From: Hellea sp. | GTDB lineage: Bacteria > Pseudomonadota > Alphaproteobacteria > Caulobacterales > Maricaulaceae | Assembly: GCA_020628635.1 (NCBI GenBank) | Contig: JAHDEU010000119.1 | Location: 1-6,782 of the forward strand | Reading direction: 5' to 3' | Length of the DNA stretch: 6,782 nucleotides | In this document: positions 5,527 through 6,782 of the stretch, one piece after another | Numbering within the stretch: the first letter of the stretch is position 1 | How the letters are laid out: each line of letters opens with the position of its first letter | Program-made: the position numbers and the translations under genes | Notes under the pieces: generated by a model | The model's database searches: none | What the model was told of the DNA's origin: nothing | What the model saw: only the letters and a program-made list of their open reading frames with translations

Positions 5527-6782
5527 ATGACCCAAACACCGCTTCTCGACACCGTCAGCTACCCGGAAGACATCCGCGACTTCTCGCGCGAGCAGATCAA
5601 GCAGCTCGCCGACGAAGTGCGCCACGAAGTCATCGACGCGGTCTCGGTCACGGGCGGGCATCTGGGCGCGGGGCTCGGCGTGGTCGAGCTGACGGTCGCC
5701 ATCCACCACGTCTTCAACACACCGGATGACAAGCTGATCTGGGATGTCGGGCACCAGTGCTATCCGCACAAGGTCCTCACGGGCCGCCGCGACCGCATCA
5801 AGACGTTGCGCAAGGGCGGCGGGCTGAGCGGCTTCACCAAGCGCGCGGAGAGCGAATACGATCCCTTCGGCGCGGCTCACAGCTCCACCTCGATTTCCGC
5901 CGGGATGGGCTTTGCCGTCGCGCGCGATCTGGATGGGCGCGACAACAACGTCATCTCCGTCATCGGTGACGGCTCCATCACGGCGGGCATGGCTTACGAG
6001 GCGATGAACAATGCGGGCGCGTCCGACTCGCGCCAGATCGTGATCCTCAACGACAACGACATGTCCATCGCCCCGCCTGTGGGCGCGATGAGCAACCTGC
6101 TGTCCCGCACGGTCTCCTCCGGCGGCTACCAGGCCTTGCGGGGTGCTGCGAAAGCCCTCGTCAAGGACGCACCGCGCCCGCTGAAGAACACCGCCCGCAA
6201 GGCCGAAGAGTTCACCCGCGGCATGTTCATGGGCGGCACCTGGTTCGAGGAGCTGGGCTTTCTCTATGTCGGGCCTGTCGACGGCCACGACCTCGACGCG
6301 CTCATCCCGGTGCTGGAGAATGTGCGCGACATGAAGGAAGGCCCCGTGCTGGTCCATGTGGTCACGCAAAAGGGCAAGGGCTACGCCCCGGCCGAAAAGT
6401 CCGCCGACAAATATCACGGCGTGAAGACGTTCAACGTCCAGACCGGAGAGCAGGCCAAATCGGTCCCCAATGCGCCCAGCTACACCAAGGTCTTCGCCCA
6501 GAGCCTCATCAACGAAGCGCGCCGCGACGACAAGATCGTCGGCATCACGGCGGCCATGCCCGGCGGGACGGGGATGAAGGAATTCGGCCAGGTCTTCCCC
6601 GACCGCATGTTCGATGTCGGCATTGCCGAACAGCACGCCGTGACTTTCGCCGCCGGGCTGGCCGCCGACGGATACAAGCCCTTCTGCGCGATCTATTCGA
6701 CCTTCCTGCAGCGCGGCTATGACCAGGTGGTCCACGACGTCGCCATCCAGAACCTGCCCGTGCGCTTCGCCATGGACCGGGC
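5527..6782 (+). CDS. dxs: 1-deoxy-D-xylulose-5-phosphate synthase, N-terminal two-thirds (runs off the window)
   Basis: Dxs is a thiamine-diphosphate enzyme that condenses pyruvate with glyceraldehyde 3-phosphate, the first and flux-controlling step of the MEP isoprenoid pathway; DXP also feeds thiamine and pyridoxal synthesis. About 418 of some 640 residues are present, with no stop codon or frame break. Motifs: SVTGGHLGAGLG (40-51, with the conserved His45), IWDVGHQCYPHK (71-82), the thiamine-diphosphate/Mg motif GDGSITAGMAYEAMNN (147-162) ending in LNDNDMSIAPPVGAMS (174-189), and in the pyrimidine-binding domain DVGIAEQHAVTFAAGLA (363-379), whose Glu368 matches the catalytic Glu370 of E. 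coli. YSTFLQRGYDQVVHDV (390-405) follows. The rest of the pyrimidine-binding domain and the C-terminal domain lie beyond the edge. I preferred ATG 5527 over 5524 for ribosome-binding-site spacing. The gene begins eight bases after the ispA stop, in the same operon. Confidence 0.97.
   Translation, partial: MTQTPLLDTVSYPEDIRDFSREQIKQLADEVRHEVIDAVSVTGGHLGAGLGVVELTVAIHHVFNTPDDKLIWDVGHQCYPHKVLTGRRDRIKTLRKGGGLSGFTKRAESEYDPFGAAHSSTSISAGMGFAVARDLDGRDNNVISVIGDGSITAGMAYEAMNNAGASDSRQIVILNDNDMSIAPPVGAMSNLLSRTVSSGGYQALRGAAKALVKDAPRPLKNTARKAEEFTRGMFMGGTWFEELGFLYVGPVDGHDLDALIPVLENVRDMKEGPVLVHVVTQKGKGYAPAEKSADKYHGVKTFNVQTGEQAKSVPNAPSYTKVFAQSLINEARRDDKIVGITAAMPGGTGMKEFGQVFPDRMFDVGIAEQHAVTFAAGLAADGYKPFCAIYSTFLQRGYDQVVHDVAIQNLPVRFAMDR

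Noticed and set aside
5515..6735. Long open frame of about 406 codons on the minus strand opposite dxs
   Set aside because: It is a mirror of a GC-rich gene with strong codon bias; the plus strand gives an unmistakable Dxs and the minus-strand protein shows no family features.

Overview
This window is GC-rich chromosomal DNA that looks alphaproteobacterial. The grounds are strong G/C preference at third codon positions, several GTG starts, weak or absent Shine-Dalgarno sites, and the style of the proteins (an alphaproteobacterial-type autotransporter barrel, and a D-2-hydroxyglutarate-dehydrogenase-like FAD enzyme beside a YrdC-domain protein). A marine or aquatic lineage such as Maricaulales/Hyphomonadales/Rhodobacterales is a reasonable guess, but the window alone does not fix it. 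I see no tRNA, rRNA, CRISPR array, insertion sequence or phage gene.

Layout. (1) Positions 2-644, plus strand: the C-terminal part of an outer-membrane autotransporter-type beta-barrel, cut by the window start and carrying an apparent single-base frameshift between about 55 and 72. (2) Positions 645-866: a gap between convergent genes, with a good plus-strand intrinsic terminator (700-736) and an 89-bp nested palindromic element (757-845) that probably also terminates the minus-strand operon. (3) Positions 867-2857, minus strand: two translationally coupled genes, a YrdC/Sua5-type threonylcarbamoyl-AMP synthase (first in transcription) and an FAD-binding oxidoreductase resembling D-2-hydroxyglutarate dehydrogenase. 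(4) Positions 2858-2932: a short divergent promoter region. (5) Positions 2933-6782, plus strand: a tight five-gene run, lepB, a histidine-phosphatase-family protein, xseB, ispA and dxs. The dxs gene runs off the right edge.

How the genes work together. The xseB-ispA-dxs block is a classic proteobacterial cluster. Dxs makes 1-deoxy-D-xylulose 5-phosphate, the entry to the MEP pathway, and IspA condenses the resulting C5 units to farnesyl diphosphate. XseB is the small subunit of exonuclease VII and is a passenger in this operon. Signal peptidase I and a phosphatase of unknown substrate precede them with almost no spacing, so the five are probably co-transcribed. The divergent pair joins tRNA t6A37 modification with 2-hydroxyacid oxidation. 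Most of the window is conserved housekeeping DNA. The points worth a second look are the nested palindrome, the frameshift, the insertion and unusual C-terminus of LepB, and the phosphatase placed directly upstream of the isoprenoid genes.
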